From Sporolactobacillus shoreae (GTDB lineage Bacteria; Bacillota; Bacilli; Bacillales; Sporolactobacillaceae), in contig NZ_SRJD01000001.1 of the NCBI RefSeq assembly GCF_004684935.1, positions 124,001-188,000 of the forward strand: a DNA stretch of 64,000 bases, given 5' to 3'. The translations under genes were made by a program, and so were the position numbers. Shown here one piece after another: positions 39,197-48,925 of this stretch (position 1 is its first letter; each line of letters starts with the position of its first letter). Under the pieces are notes generated by a model that saw nothing but the letters and a program-made list of their open reading frames with translations, was not told the DNA's origin and did no database searches.

Positions 39197-40411
39197 ATGT
39201 CTCTTTCGGGAAAAAATATTTTACTCGGGGTAACCGGCGGAATTGCGGCGTATAAATCAGCCGAACTGACAAGCAAGCTGGTTAAGTCCGGTGCTGAAGT
39301 GCATGTTGTGATGACGGAATCCGCGAAGAAGTTTATTGGACCGGCAACATTTCAGGCGCTGACGCGTCATCCGGTGTATGACTCCGTATTTATTGAAGAA
39401 AAAGACGGGCAGATTGCGCATATCGATCTTGCCGACTCAGCTGATCTTTTTATTGTGGTTCCGGCGACAGCGAACACGATTGGCAAACTGGCCTCTGGTC
39501 TTGCGGACGACATGCTGACAGCAGCGGCGCTCGCATCCCGCTGCCCGGTATGGATCGCGCCGGCAATGAACGTTAATATGTACACGCATCCGGCAGTGCA
39601 GAAAAATCTCAGGACCCTCGAATCATTCGGATACCGTCTGATTGGCCCCGACGCGGGTTGGCTGGCGTGCGGCTGGACGGGCAAGGGAAGAATGACGGAA
39701 CCTGATGAAATTTTTAACACGATTGACCGATATTTCTCTGCAGAAAAAAAATTCACGCTACCGCTTGCTGGGAAAAAAATACTTGTGACAGCCGGACCGA
39801 CGAGGGAAGCACTGGATCCGATCCGCTTTTTCAGTAATCAGTCTAGCGGAAAGATGGGCTACGCCATCGCGGAGGCGGCAGGAGAAGCAGGCGCGGATGT
39901 GACGCTGATTTCAGGCCCTTCGGCTCTAAGTGATCCTTCCGGTATTTCAGTGATCCGCGTGACTTCCGCGGATGAGATGCGGCGTGAGGTCCTTGCCCGC
40001 TATGAGCATGCGGACGCAGTGATCAAAGCTGCCGCTGTCGCAGATTACCGCCCTGAATCAGTAAGTGGGAGCAAGATAAAAAAAGCGGACGGGCCGTTGC
40101 TGGTCAAAATGGTTCGCAATCCGGATATCCTGATGGAACTCGGAAGGATTAAAAAAAGCCAGCTTCTGGTCGGATTTGCCGCAGAAACTGAACAGCTTGA
40201 AGACAACGCCCGGGCCAAACTGGAAAAAAAGCATCTTGATTTATTGATTGCCAATCATGCGGCCGACGGATTTGCCAAAGATACGAATAAAGTCACTTTT
40301 TTCTTCGCGGACGGGCATCAGAAGGCTTATGGGGAGATGCCTAAGAAGGAGATTGCAGAAAAAATCTGCAGAACCGTGTCGGAACTGATGGAAACGAGTG
40401 GACAGCGATGA
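39197..40411 (+). CDS. coaBC: Bifunctional phosphopantothenoylcysteine decarboxylase/synthetase
   Basis: 404 residues. The CoaC flavoprotein domain runs from about 1 to 185 (GVTGGIAAYKSAEL; PAMNVNMY). The CoaB domain runs from about 190 to 404 (ILVTAGPTREALDPIRFFSNQSSG; LVKMVRNPDIL). It carries out two consecutive steps of coenzyme A synthesis. The ATG at 39197 is 8 nt after AAAGGAG. The ORF extends back into the rpoZ terminator and that part is non-coding. It overlaps priA by 4 nt. Confidence 0.95.
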   Translation: MSLSGKNILLGVTGGIAAYKSAELTSKLVKSGAEVHVVMTESAKKFIGPATFQALTRHPVYDSVFIEEKDGQIAHIDLADSADLFIVVPATANTIGKLASGLADDMLTAAALASRCPVWIAPAMNVNMYTHPAVQKNLRTLESFGYRLIGPDAGWLACGWTGKGRMTEPDEIFNTIDRYFSAEKKFTLPLAGKKILVTAGPTREALDPIRFFSNQSSGKMGYAIAEAAGEAGADVTLISGPSALSDPSGISVIRVTSADEMRREVLARYEHADAVIKAAAVADYRPESVSGSKIKKADGPLLVKMVRNPDILMELGRIKKSQLLVGFAAETEQLEDNARAKLEKKHLDLLIANHAADGFAKDTNKVTFFFADGHQKAYGEMPKKEIAEKICRTVSELMETSGQR

Positions 40412-42828
40412 TTGCTGAAGTCTTCATTGATATACCCGCAGGCCCGGTAGACAGGCCCTTCGATTATCTGATACCAGAAGCTCTGAAGAGTAGTGTCATC
40501 CCTGGCATGCGTGTCACGGTTCCGTTTGGACGGACCAAGCGGCTCGGATTTGTGACGGCTCTGAAAGAGACTTCCGAGTTGCCAAAACTAAAAAAGATTG
40601 ACCAGGTCATCGATCCGATCCCCGTACTGACTGATGAATTGCTTGATCTCGGCCGCTGGCTGGCGGACGCCGCACTTTGTCTGACTGTTTCTGCATACCA
40701 GGTGATGCTGCCGGCAGTCATGAAAGCAAATTATACCAAAACCGTCGATCTCAAGAATCAGGAACAGCTGAGCGAAAAGTATCCCTCTCTGGTTCCTCTT
40801 TTTTCATCAGGAAAATCAGCGGACTGGGACGAACTTGTCGCACATCATCCTGCAGATCTCAGACAAATCAGGTTGGCGATTAACGAAGATATTCTGACAG
40901 TGAATCCGCAGGTGCACAATCAGGCAAAGGCCAAAAAAATAATGGCGGCTTCTGCCGAAGCATCGAAAGAAGAGCTCGCTGCTGCCGCCGCTTCCTGCGA
41001 CGGCCGCTCCGGACGACAGAAAGAAGCACTGCAGTTTTTTATTGACAACAATGCCGGGGAACGATTCCCTGTGACCGACCTGATAAAAAATCACCACCTC
41101 ACACGCCAGTCTCTCAGTACGCTTGCGCAAAAGGGATTGCTGAAAATAGAAACGGTCGAGCAGCTCAGGGATCCCTATTCAGGAAGCGTGGAACAGAAAA
41201 CAAAGCCTCTTCCTCTGACCGATGAGCAGGCGAAAGCAATACGGCCGATTATCCGCTCTGTAGAGAGCAGCCAGGATCAGATCTTTTTGTGTCACGGCGT
41301 GACGGGAAGCGGGAAAACTGAGATTTACCTTCAGGCGATCGAACGGGTCATTGAACTTGGAAAACAGGCGATTGTGCTTGTCCCTGAAATTTCACTGACA
41401 CCACAGATGGTTCATCGGTTCAAAGCCCGTTTCGGGGATGAGGTTGCTGTGATGCACAGCGCTTTGAGCCGGGGGGAAAAGTATGATGAGTGGCGGAAAA
41501 TCAGGGAAGGTAAGGTGAACGTTGCGGTTGGCGCAAGATCAGCCGTTTTTGCCCCTTTTGAAAATCTGGGACTGATCATTATCGATGAGGAACATGAAAC
41601 CAGCTATAAGCAGGAGGATAATCCGCGTTATCATGCCAGAGACGTTGCTATTCGCCGGGGTAAGATCAATGGCTGCCCTGTCGTTCTCGGCAGCGCAACG
41701 CCCTCGCTTGAATCCTATGCCCGAGCTAAGAAAAAAGTGTACACGCTGCTTACACTAAAGGAGCGCTTTAATCATCACCCGATGCCTCCGGTGAAGGTTA
41801 TTGATATGCGTGAAGAAATGCGTGACGGGAATCATTCAATGTTTTCAAAGGAACTTTTTGAAAAAATTACTGATCGCCTGAACAAGCATGAACAGACGGT
41901 ACTTTTTCTGAACCGCCGCGGTTATTCAACATTTGTCATGTGCCGTTCATGCGGGACAGTGATCAAATGCCCGCATTGCGATATTTCGCTAACCTATCAT
42001 CGCGCGAACCATATGCTCAAATGCCATTACTGCGGTTTTGAAATGCGGTCTCCGGATACCTGCCCCGCCTGCGGGAGCGATTCAATGCGCTATTTCGGGA
42101 GCGGGACACAAAAAGTAGAGGCAGAGCTCAATCGATTGCTCCCCGAGGCGCGGGTGATCAGAATGGACGTGGATACAACGCGTCAGAAGGGGGGGCACGA
42201 GAAACTGCTGCGCCAGTTTGGCGGACATCAGGCAGATATTTTGCTAGGGACACAAATGATTGCCAAGGGACTGGATTTCCCGGAGGTGACGCTGGTCGGT
42301 GTCCTCGCGGCAGATTCGATGCTCCACCTTCCGGATTTTCGCGCTTCGGAAAAAACTTTTCAGCTCCTGACACAGGTTTCCGGACGCGCCGGCAGGCATG
42401 AACTCCCCGGTGAAGTAATTATTCAGAGCTATACTCCTGAGCATTATGCGATCATTGATGCAGCTGGACATGATTATGAACGCTTTTTCAGCCAGGAAAT
42501 GCAAATCCGGCATCGTCACGGCTATCCCCCTTTTTATTATCTTGCACTCATTAACGTGACACATCCGGAGGCAGCAGTGGCAGCAGATGCGGCTGGGCGG
42601 ATTGCCTCTATTCTGAAAAAAAATCTGTCTTCCGCTGCTCAAATCCTTGGTCCGGTTGTTCCGTCCATAGCCAGGATCAAAGATAGATATCGTTTCCAGT
42701 GCATGGTAAAATACAAACGGGAGCCTGAGCTCATTCCATTGCTTGGAAAAATCGAGCGGCACTTCCAGGAAACCGGGAAAGACAGTCTCCAGCTTTCTAT
42801 TGACATGAACCCCGTTGCGCTTATGTAA
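40408..42828 (+). CDS. priA: Primosomal replication restart helicase PriA
   Basis: 806 residues: an N-terminal 3'-end-binding domain, a winged helix near residues 205-250, superfamily 2 helicase motifs (GVTGSGKTEIYLQ Walker A at about residue 301; IIIDEEHE), and two zinc sites with eight Cys (CRSCG, CPHC, CHYCG, CPAC). It reloads the replisome at stalled forks. The ATG overlaps the coaBC stop. def, usually next, is missing, and fmt follows directly. Confidence 0.97.
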   Translation: MIAEVFIDIPAGPVDRPFDYLIPEALKSSVIPGMRVTVPFGRTKRLGFVTALKETSELPKLKKIDQVIDPIPVLTDELLDLGRWLADAALCLTVSAYQVMLPAVMKANYTKTVDLKNQEQLSEKYPSLVPLFSSGKSADWDELVAHHPADLRQIRLAINEDILTVNPQVHNQAKAKKIMAASAEASKEELAAAAASCDGRSGRQKEALQFFIDNNAGERFPVTDLIKNHHLTRQSLSTLAQKGLLKIETVEQLRDPYSGSVEQKTKPLPLTDEQAKAIRPIIRSVESSQDQIFLCHGVTGSGKTEIYLQAIERVIELGKQAIVLVPEISLTPQMVHRFKARFGDEVAVMHSALSRGEKYDEWRKIREGKVNVAVGARSAVFAPFENLGLIIIDEEHETSYKQEDNPRYHARDVAIRRGKINGCPVVLGSATPSLESYARAKKKVYTLLTLKERFNHHPMPPVKVIDMREEMRDGNHSMFSKELFEKITDRLNKHEQTVLFLNRRGYSTFVMCRSCGTVIKCPHCDISLTYHRANHMLKCHYCGFEMRSPDTCPACGSDSMRYFGSGTQKVEAELNRLLPEARVIRMDVDTTRQKGGHEKLLRQFGGHQADILLGTQMIAKGLDFPEVTLVGVLAADSMLHLPDFRASEKTFQLLTQVSGRAGRHELPGEVIIQSYTPEHYAIIDAAGHDYERFFSQEMQIRHRHGYPPFYYLALINVTHPEAAVAADAAGRIASILKKNLSSAAQILGPVVPSIARIKDRYRFQCMVKYKREPELIPLLGKIERHFQETGKDSLQLSIDMNPVALM

Positions 42829-42864
42829 GTGGAGAAATGCAGCAAGTAAAAAGGATGATTGACA

Positions 42865-43809
42865 ATGAAAATCGCATTTATGGGGACTCCTGACTTTTCA
42901 GTTCCAGTCCTGCAGAATTTAATCGATGATGCAAAATATGAAGTCGTCTGCGTGGTCACGCAGCCCGACCGCCCCAAGGGCAGAAAGCATAAGCTGACTG
43001 CCCCTCCCATTAAAGTTTTAGCCGAAAAATATAATATACCCGTGCTTCAGCCGGAAAAGGTGCGCAATTCCGGAGCAGTTATTGAAATTCTTTCTTTCAA
43101 ACCGGATCTATTAGTTACTGCAGCATACGGGCAGATACTCCCCCAGTCGCTGCTCGACGGACCACCGCTTGGTTGTGTTAATGTTCACGCCTCGCTTCTA
43201 CCCGAATACAGGGGTGCGGCGCCAATACAGCAGGCGGTTATTGATGGACAGAAGGAATCCGGCGTGACCATTATGTATATGGTTAAAAAACTGGATGCAG
43301 GAGATATTCTCTCAACAGTGGAAGTGCCAATCCATGATGATGATACATTTGGTTCTCTCCATGATAAGCTCAGTGCTGCGGGGAGCCGTTTGCTGATGAA
43401 AACGCTGCCTGATCTTGCTGCGGGGAAGGCCAGACCGGTCCGCCAGGATGAAAACCGGGCGACATTTGCACCGAGTATCAAACATGAGGATGAGCAAATA
43501 GACTGGAGCAAGCCTGCAAGGAATGTGCGCAACCTGATTCGTGGGCTCAATCCGTTTCCGGGCGCCTTTACCTACCTGGATGGCAAAGTGTTTAAAATAT
43601 TTTCTGCTGATCTGACGGACAGAAAGGGTTCCGAATTACCGGGAACCCTCATCGTTGAGTCAGACAATGTTCTCTTTGTGGCAACCGGGTTCGGTGAATG
43701 GCTTGAAATCAAAGAATGCCAGCCTGCAGGGAAAAAAAGAATGAGCGCCACCGATTTTCTTCGCGGAAGAACACTTGATTCAGGAACGGTGCTGGGGGAG
43801 AAGGCATGA
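42865..43809 (+). CDS. fmt: Methionyl-tRNA formyltransferase
   Basis: 314 residues. The catalytic formyltransferase region has VNVHASLLPEYRGAAPIQQAVIDG and an N-terminal MGTPDFSVPVL; a C-terminal OB-like domain follows. It formylates initiator Met-tRNA. The ATG at 42865 lies 9 nt after AAGGA; TTG 42859 is less likely. Peptide deformylase (def), its usual partner, is not next to it. It overlaps rsmB by 4 nt. Confidence 0.95.
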   Translation: MKIAFMGTPDFSVPVLQNLIDDAKYEVVCVVTQPDRPKGRKHKLTAPPIKVLAEKYNIPVLQPEKVRNSGAVIEILSFKPDLLVTAAYGQILPQSLLDGPPLGCVNVHASLLPEYRGAAPIQQAVIDGQKESGVTIMYMVKKLDAGDILSTVEVPIHDDDTFGSLHDKLSAAGSRLLMKTLPDLAAGKARPVRQDENRATFAPSIKHEDEQIDWSKPARNVRNLIRGLNPFPGAFTYLDGKVFKIFSADLTDRKGSELPGTLIVESDNVLFVATGFGEWLEIKECQPAGKKRMSATDFLRGRTLDSGTVLGEKA

Positions 43810-45173
43810 GTAAAATTTCTGCGCGTGAAACTGCGCTGAATTTATTGCTTTCAATTTCAAGGGATCAGTCGTACAGCCAGCTGGCTCTGAACAGGTCTTT
43901 ATCTGAAGAGATGATTCCGGAACGGGACAAGGCGCTTGTGACAACATTGGTTTATGGGGTTCTGCAGCGAAGTCTGACGCTGGATTACATTCTCTCATCG
44001 TTTGCTTCCGGAAAGCGACTCGACGATTGGGTCAGGTTGCTGCTTCAGCTCTCATTCTATCAGAAAATTTATCTCGACCGGATTCCAGATCATGCCATCG
44101 TCAACGAAGCCGTTACGATTGCCGGCAAAAGAGGACATCGCGGGATCTCAGGATTTGTCAATGCTGTGCTGAGGAGATTTCTCAGGGAGGGGCCTCCTGA
44201 CTTTTCCAGCGTTAAACCGGAAAGCAGGCGCCTCTCGATTATTTACAGTCACCCGGAATGGCTATTGTCACTCTGGGAAAGCCAGTGGGACAGAGAAACG
44301 GCCATCGGGATTGCCGACAGCGATAACCGGCCGCCTTACACATTCGTACGGGTTAATCGGACCGAAATTTCGAGAGATGAGTTGATTTCCCGTCTTGAAG
44401 GTGAAGGGATTAATGCTTCTAAAGGCAATCTGTCACCTGATTGTTTAAAAATTGACAGCGGCCATGTAGCGTCTTCGCAGGCTTTTGAAAATGGCCTGAT
44501 GACAGTCCAGGATGAGAGTTCGATGCTTGTGGCTGACGCACTGGACCCCCGGGAAGGAATGGCTGTTCTTGATGCCTGCGCGGGTCCGGGCGGGAAGACC
44601 ACTCACATTGGTGAGAGGATGGGAAATAAGGGCAAGATTATTGCGCTGGATCTCCACGAACATAAAACGAAGCTGATTGACCGGTATGCAGAACGACTGG
44701 GGCTGTCAAACATAGAAACGCGGGCAATGGATGCCCGGAGAGTCGACGAGGTTTTTGGAACAGAAGTTTTTGACCGGGTATTGCTGGATGTCCCATGCTC
44801 GGGTCTGGGAGTTATAAGGCGCAAACCGGAAATACGGTGGGGGAAAACACCTGAAGATATACGGCAGCTGATTGAGGTTCAGGTAGAGATACTTGAAAAT
44901 GCATCCCGTGTGGTGAGACCCGGAGGATGGCTGGTTTACAGCACGTGCACCATCAACCGTGATGAGAATGAACGCCAGCTGACCAGGTTCATTTCACGCC
45001 ATCCCGATTTTGAATGGGAACCGGAGTTCATCACGCGATTCCCTGATGAATTGAAAGATTGCCAGATATCTCCGGACACCAGTATGATCCAGATCATGCC
45101 TTTCCAATTTGGGACCGATGGATTTTTCATCGCCTGTCTCAGAAAAAAGATGAAAACGGAACAAGTGCATTAA
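43806..45173 (+). CDS. rsmB: 16S rRNA (cytosine-967-C5) methyltransferase RsmB
   Basis: 455 residues. An NusB-like N-terminal domain (ARETALNLLLSISR, DKALVTTLVYGVLQRSLTLDYIL) precedes a Rossmann methyltransferase with the SAM loop DACAGPGGKTTHIGERM and the two catalytic cysteines in DVPCSGLG and YSTCTIN. The ATG overlaps the fmt stop. rlmN, which normally follows in this region, is absent; prpC comes next after 33 nt. Confidence 0.95.
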   Translation: MSKISARETALNLLLSISRDQSYSQLALNRSLSEEMIPERDKALVTTLVYGVLQRSLTLDYILSSFASGKRLDDWVRLLLQLSFYQKIYLDRIPDHAIVNEAVTIAGKRGHRGISGFVNAVLRRFLREGPPDFSSVKPESRRLSIIYSHPEWLLSLWESQWDRETAIGIADSDNRPPYTFVRVNRTEISRDELISRLEGEGINASKGNLSPDCLKIDSGHVASSQAFENGLMTVQDESSMLVADALDPREGMAVLDACAGPGGKTTHIGERMGNKGKIIALDLHEHKTKLIDRYAERLGLSNIETRAMDARRVDEVFGTEVFDRVLLDVPCSGLGVIRRKPEIRWGKTPEDIRQLIEVQVEILENASRVVRPGGWLVYSTCTINRDENERQLTRFISRHPDFEWEPEFITRFPDELKDCQISPDTSMIQIMPFQFGTDGFFIACLRKKMKTEQVH

Positions 45174-45206
45174 TATTAACATTCGCCCGTTATTGGAGTG
45201 AGTAAA

Positions 45207-45956
45207 ATGAGAGCTGTATTCGGCACAGATATAGGAAAAGTAAGAACACATAACGAAGACAGTGTGCGTGTTTTCACAGGGAAAAATCAACTGTTAGGTA
45301 TTGTTGCCGATGGAATGGGCGGCCATGTGGCCGGTGAGGTAGCGAGCAGTTTGGCAGTTGAGGCGGCTGAAAAGAAGTGGAATGAAATTTCAGAAACCCT
45401 CACGATGCAAGAGGCGGTAAAATGGTTGAACCAGCTTGTGCGTTCGATGAATGTCCGAATTTATGATTATTCTGAGTCACATTTCGATTGCAGGGGAATG
45501 GGGACGACGGTTGCCGCAGCGTTCTGCGGTAATGATTTTGCGGTTGTTTCTACTGTCGGTGACAGCCGAGTGTACATATGGCATGAGGGGATCAAAGCAA
45601 GCCAGATCACAGAAGACCATACGCTGGTCAATGAGTTGGTTAAATCCGGGCAGCTTTCGAAGGAGGACGCGGAGGTACATCCGAAAAAACACGTACTGAC
45701 GAGGGCTCTGGGAACTGAGCCGGCAGTCCAGCTGGATACAATGACACTGGACTGGCCTGAGGGTTCAAGACTCGTGGTCTGTTCAGACGGACTGACTAAC
45801 AGGCTTTCTGACGAATGGATAAGCAGGGCTCTTGCTGAAAACAATTCACTGCAGGAAAAAGCGGATCAATTGATCAGGGATGCAAATGAAGCGGGCGGAG
45901 ACGATAACATCTCCCTGATTATTATCTCTCACGACAGCGATGGTGATGAAAAATGA
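45207..45956 (+). CDS. prpC: PP2C-type Ser/Thr phosphatase PrpC (Stp)
   Basis: A 249-residue PPM phosphatase. Metal-binding Asp residues lie in VRTHNEDSV, VADGMGGHVAGE, SDGLTNRLSDEW and GGDDNISLI. It reverses phosphorylation by the neighbouring kinase PrkC, with which it overlaps by 4 nt. The ATG at 45207 is 8 nt after GGAG (45195-45198). Intact. Confidence 0.96.
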   Translation: MRAVFGTDIGKVRTHNEDSVRVFTGKNQLLGIVADGMGGHVAGEVASSLAVEAAEKKWNEISETLTMQEAVKWLNQLVRSMNVRIYDYSESHFDCRGMGTTVAAAFCGNDFAVVSTVGDSRVYIWHEGIKASQITEDHTLVNELVKSGQLSKEDAEVHPKKHVLTRALGTEPAVQLDTMTLDWPEGSRLVVCSDGLTNRLSDEWISRALAENNSLQEKADQLIRDANEAGGDDNISLIIISHDSDGDEK

Positions 45957-47947
45957 TCGGAAGACGAATCGGCGGAAGATATGAAATCTTGTCCCGTCTC
46001 GGTGAAGGCGGGATGGCGATAGTCTATAAAGCGAAGGATCTGATCCTTGACCGGCTTGTTGCTGTCAAAGTTCTGAGAACAGAATTGGCAGGTGATGAAG
46101 AGTTTATCAAACGCTTTCACCGTGAAGCTGAATCTGTCGCCAGCCTTTCCCATCCGAACATCGTCGCGATCTATGATATCGGCGAAGAAGAAGACTGTTA
46201 TTATATTGTCATGGAATACATCCATGGAATGAGCCTGAAAGAATTTATACGGGACTATTCCCCAATCTCGATCAGCGAATCCGTCCATATTATGAAACAA
46301 GTGACATTGGCCATCGCCCATGCCCACGCCCACGGAATTGTTCACCGGGATATTAAACCCCACAACATCCTAATTGACGAGTCAGAACATGTCAAAGTAA
46401 CTGATTTTGGCATTGCGATGGCAGTCAGCAGCGCGACGATTACCTACACCCACTCAATCCTAGGCTCGGCTCACTATCTGTCACCAGAACAGGCGAGAGG
46501 CGGAAAAGCGACTGTAAAGTCTGATATCTATTCCCTAGGTATTGTGATGTTTGAATTGATTACCGGCAGACTCCCATTTCCGGGGACTTCACCGGTTTCG
46601 GTTGCTCTGAAACATCTCAGCGAACCTATGCCGTTTCCAAGGGATTTTCGTCCGGATATGCCCCAGAGTCTGGAAAATGTGATGATTCGTGCCCTGGCTA
46701 AGGTTCCTCTGGATCGGTACAAAAATGTTGTGGCTATGTACGATGACCTGAAAACGGCTCTAAGTCCGGAACGCGCTGATGAAAAAAGGCTTATTCTGGA
46801 CTCAGGGGACGAAACTGATGATGATAGGACCATTAAAATAGCGCCGGTAAGAATTGATGAAAATAAGGATCAGGCTGTGTTGCCTGAGCAACCGGCTCCA
46901 AATAAGAATGAGAATGCTAAGGTTAAAAAGAAATCAAAGGCAAGAAAATGGCTCACACTGACCGGTCTCCTCATACTTTTGATTACCGCAGGCCTGATTA
47001 TTGGTCTGATCCTTCTTCCAAAACTGTTCTATGTTAATAACGTTCAGGTACCGGATGTCGCTGGAAAAACTTTTGAACAGGCACAGCAGCTGATTGAAAA
47101 CAAAAATCTCAGTGCAGTACGGAAAAATCAGTCAAGCAGCACTGTGAAAAAGGGGACTGTGATCAGCCAGAATCCGGATGCCGGGACTGAGGTAAAAGCG
47201 GGGACTTACGTCACTCTTTTTGTCAGTGCGGGGTCTCAGGAAATATCTGTAGAAAACTATGTCGGATATGACCGCAGTTCCCTGACGACGCAACTTCAGG
47301 ATGCGGGTTACAAGAACATTGTCTGGCACGGACAGGAGTCATCAACTGTGCCTGAGGGAGAAGTGATGCGTCAAACTCCTGCCGCGGGTCAAAAGGTGGT
47401 TCCCGGAGATACCGTCCTGGAGCTGACATACAGTACAGGTACGCCACAGGTGATTGTTCCGGATCTGAGAGGGAAGCCAAAAGATGAGGTGAATCAGCTG
47501 CTTCAGGCACAGGGACTCTCCGCGGATTATTCTGTTGGCGATTTTTCTGACACCGTGCCTCAGGGGAATGCTCTTGATCAAGATCCTGCTCCGGGAAGCA
47601 AAGTGGCCAAGGGCTCATCAATTATCGTGTTACTCTCTAAAGGGAGCCAGGCTCAGCCCAAAGAAATTGATCAGCCGATCAAGGTTGAATATACAGGAAA
47701 TGGGAACGGGAACAATAACGGTAACGGAAATGGGAATGGCCAGAACAACGGTGGGGGATCACCGGCTCATGTTCAAATTTACTATACGGACGCGAATCAT
47801 AACGATGCTTTATTTGCCGATGAGGAAATTACTCAAACCAAAACTTATACAATCCCTTTCACAATTAATCCGGGTTCGCAGGGTTCTTATCGGATCGTGA
47901 TTGATGGCAATCAAGTAAAAACAGGTACAGTTGATTATCCCAAGTAA
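45953..47947 (+). CDS. prkC: PASTA-domain Ser/Thr kinase PrkC
   Basis: 664 residues. The kinase domain is residues 1-270 (LGEGGMAIVYKAKD, Lys39, HRDIKPHNIL with Asp133, DFGIA). A basic linker, one transmembrane helix at about 332-353, and three extracellular PASTA repeats (from about 363, 430 and 500) follow. After these come a Gly/Asn-rich linker near 580-603 and a beta-rich C-terminal domain of about 60 residues. PrkC senses muropeptides and promotes germination and wall homeostasis. The Gly/Asn linker is unusual. Confidence 0.95.
   Translation: MIGRRIGGRYEILSRLGEGGMAIVYKAKDLILDRLVAVKVLRTELAGDEEFIKRFHREAESVASLSHPNIVAIYDIGEEEDCYYIVMEYIHGMSLKEFIRDYSPISISESVHIMKQVTLAIAHAHAHGIVHRDIKPHNILIDESEHVKVTDFGIAMAVSSATITYTHSILGSAHYLSPEQARGGKATVKSDIYSLGIVMFELITGRLPFPGTSPVSVALKHLSEPMPFPRDFRPDMPQSLENVMIRALAKVPLDRYKNVVAMYDDLKTALSPERADEKRLILDSGDETDDDRTIKIAPVRIDENKDQAVLPEQPAPNKNENAKVKKKSKARKWLTLTGLLILLITAGLIIGLILLPKLFYVNNVQVPDVAGKTFEQAQQLIENKNLSAVRKNQSSSTVKKGTVISQNPDAGTEVKAGTYVTLFVSAGSQEISVENYVGYDRSSLTTQLQDAGYKNIVWHGQESSTVPEGEVMRQTPAAGQKVVPGDTVLELTYSTGTPQVIVPDLRGKPKDEVNQLLQAQGLSADYSVGDFSDTVPQGNALDQDPAPGSKVAKGSSIIVLLSKGSQAQPKEIDQPIKVEYTGNGNGNNNGNGNGNGQNNGGGSPAHVQIYYTDANHNDALFADEEITQTKTYTIPFTINPGSQGSYRIVIDGNQVKTGTVDYPK
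47697..47758 (+). repeat. Gly-Asn low-complexity tract inside prkC
   Basis: Degenerate GGNAAY hexamer repeats encode alternating Gly and Asn between PASTA 3 and the C-terminal domain. Such a tract can change length by slippage without breaking the frame when whole codons are gained or lost. Confidence 0.75.
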
Positions 47948-47974
47948 CGAACATTTCACGATAGGAGTCAAAGC

Positions 47975-48859
47975 ATGCCCGAGGGAACGATTATTAAAGC
48001 ACTCAGCGGTTATTATTATGTCAAGGATGGGGACGATCAGATACAATGCCGTGCGCGGGGAATTTTTCGGAAAAGGAAAGTGACTCCGCTGGTGGGCGAC
48101 CGTGTTGTCTATGAGGCGGAGAATCCCAAAGACGGTTATATAATGTCGATCAGACCAAGACGAAACTTTCTGAACCGTCCTCCGGTCGCCAATGTGGATC
48201 AAGCAGTTCTTGTGTTCTCAGTCAAGGAACCTGTTTTTGACGGGCAATTGCTGGACCGCTTTCTTGTTCATGTCGAGTCACACGGCATCCGGCCGATTAT
48301 CTGTCTTTCAAAATGGGATCTTCTGGATGTGCCTGAAAGAGATCAGATACGCAGAAAGATGGAACATTATACGGAAATTGGCTATTCTGTCATCTACACT
48401 TCAAGCGTCTTGCATTTTGGACTTGAAAAGGTGATGAGTAGTCTGGACGGAACGATTACTGTGATCACAGGTCAGTCAGGCGTCGGAAAATCTTCCCTTT
48501 TAAATGGATTGAATCATAACCTGAAAATTGACACGCAGGAAATATCACAGGCACTTGGAAGAGGAAAACATACGACAAGGCATGTAGAGCTTCTACCTGT
48601 TGGAATGGGGAGCTACATCGCAGATACGCCCGGTTTCAGCTCCCTTGATTTCTCAGAAATTACGTTGGTAGATTTGGAAGGCTGTTTTCCCGAGTTTGTG
48701 CGATTGCACGATTCGTGCCGCTTCAGAGGGTGCACGCATACGGCCGAACCTGGCTGTGCGGTGAAAGAGGCCGTCGCGGATGGCACCCTTGACAAGGAAC
48801 GTTATGCGCATTATTGCTTTTTCTTTCAGGAAATACAAAATAGAAAAAAGCAGTACTGA
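47975..48859 (+). CDS. rsgA: Ribosome small-subunit GTPase RsgA (CpgA/YloQ)
   Basis: A 294-residue circularly permuted GTPase. An N-terminal OB fold precedes the G motifs in the order G4 (LSKWDLL), G1 (GQSGVGKSSLLN), G3 (DTPGFSS). The C-terminal zinc site has Cys in DSCRFRGCTHTAEPGC. It assists late maturation of the 30S subunit. The ATG at 47975 follows ATAGGAG. It lies after prkC as in B. subtilis; rpe, usually next, is missing. Confidence 0.96.
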   Translation: MPEGTIIKALSGYYYVKDGDDQIQCRARGIFRKRKVTPLVGDRVVYEAENPKDGYIMSIRPRRNFLNRPPVANVDQAVLVFSVKEPVFDGQLLDRFLVHVESHGIRPIICLSKWDLLDVPERDQIRRKMEHYTEIGYSVIYTSSVLHFGLEKVMSSLDGTITVITGQSGVGKSSLLNGLNHNLKIDTQEISQALGRGKHTTRHVELLPVGMGSYIADTPGFSSLDFSEITLVDLEGCFPEFVRLHDSCRFRGCTHTAEPGCAVKEAVADGTLDKERYAHYCFFFQEIQNRKKQY

Positions 48860-48925
48860 TAACCCGGTTATAAAAGAACGTATTCTTTGATCAGAGCCTG
48901 GCGGAGCTGTTGAAGGGGAGGTTTT

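Noticed and set aside
47697-47758. Gly-Asn repeat as a CRISPR-like or intergenic satellite
   Set aside because: It is in frame inside prkC, degenerate and codes for a linker.
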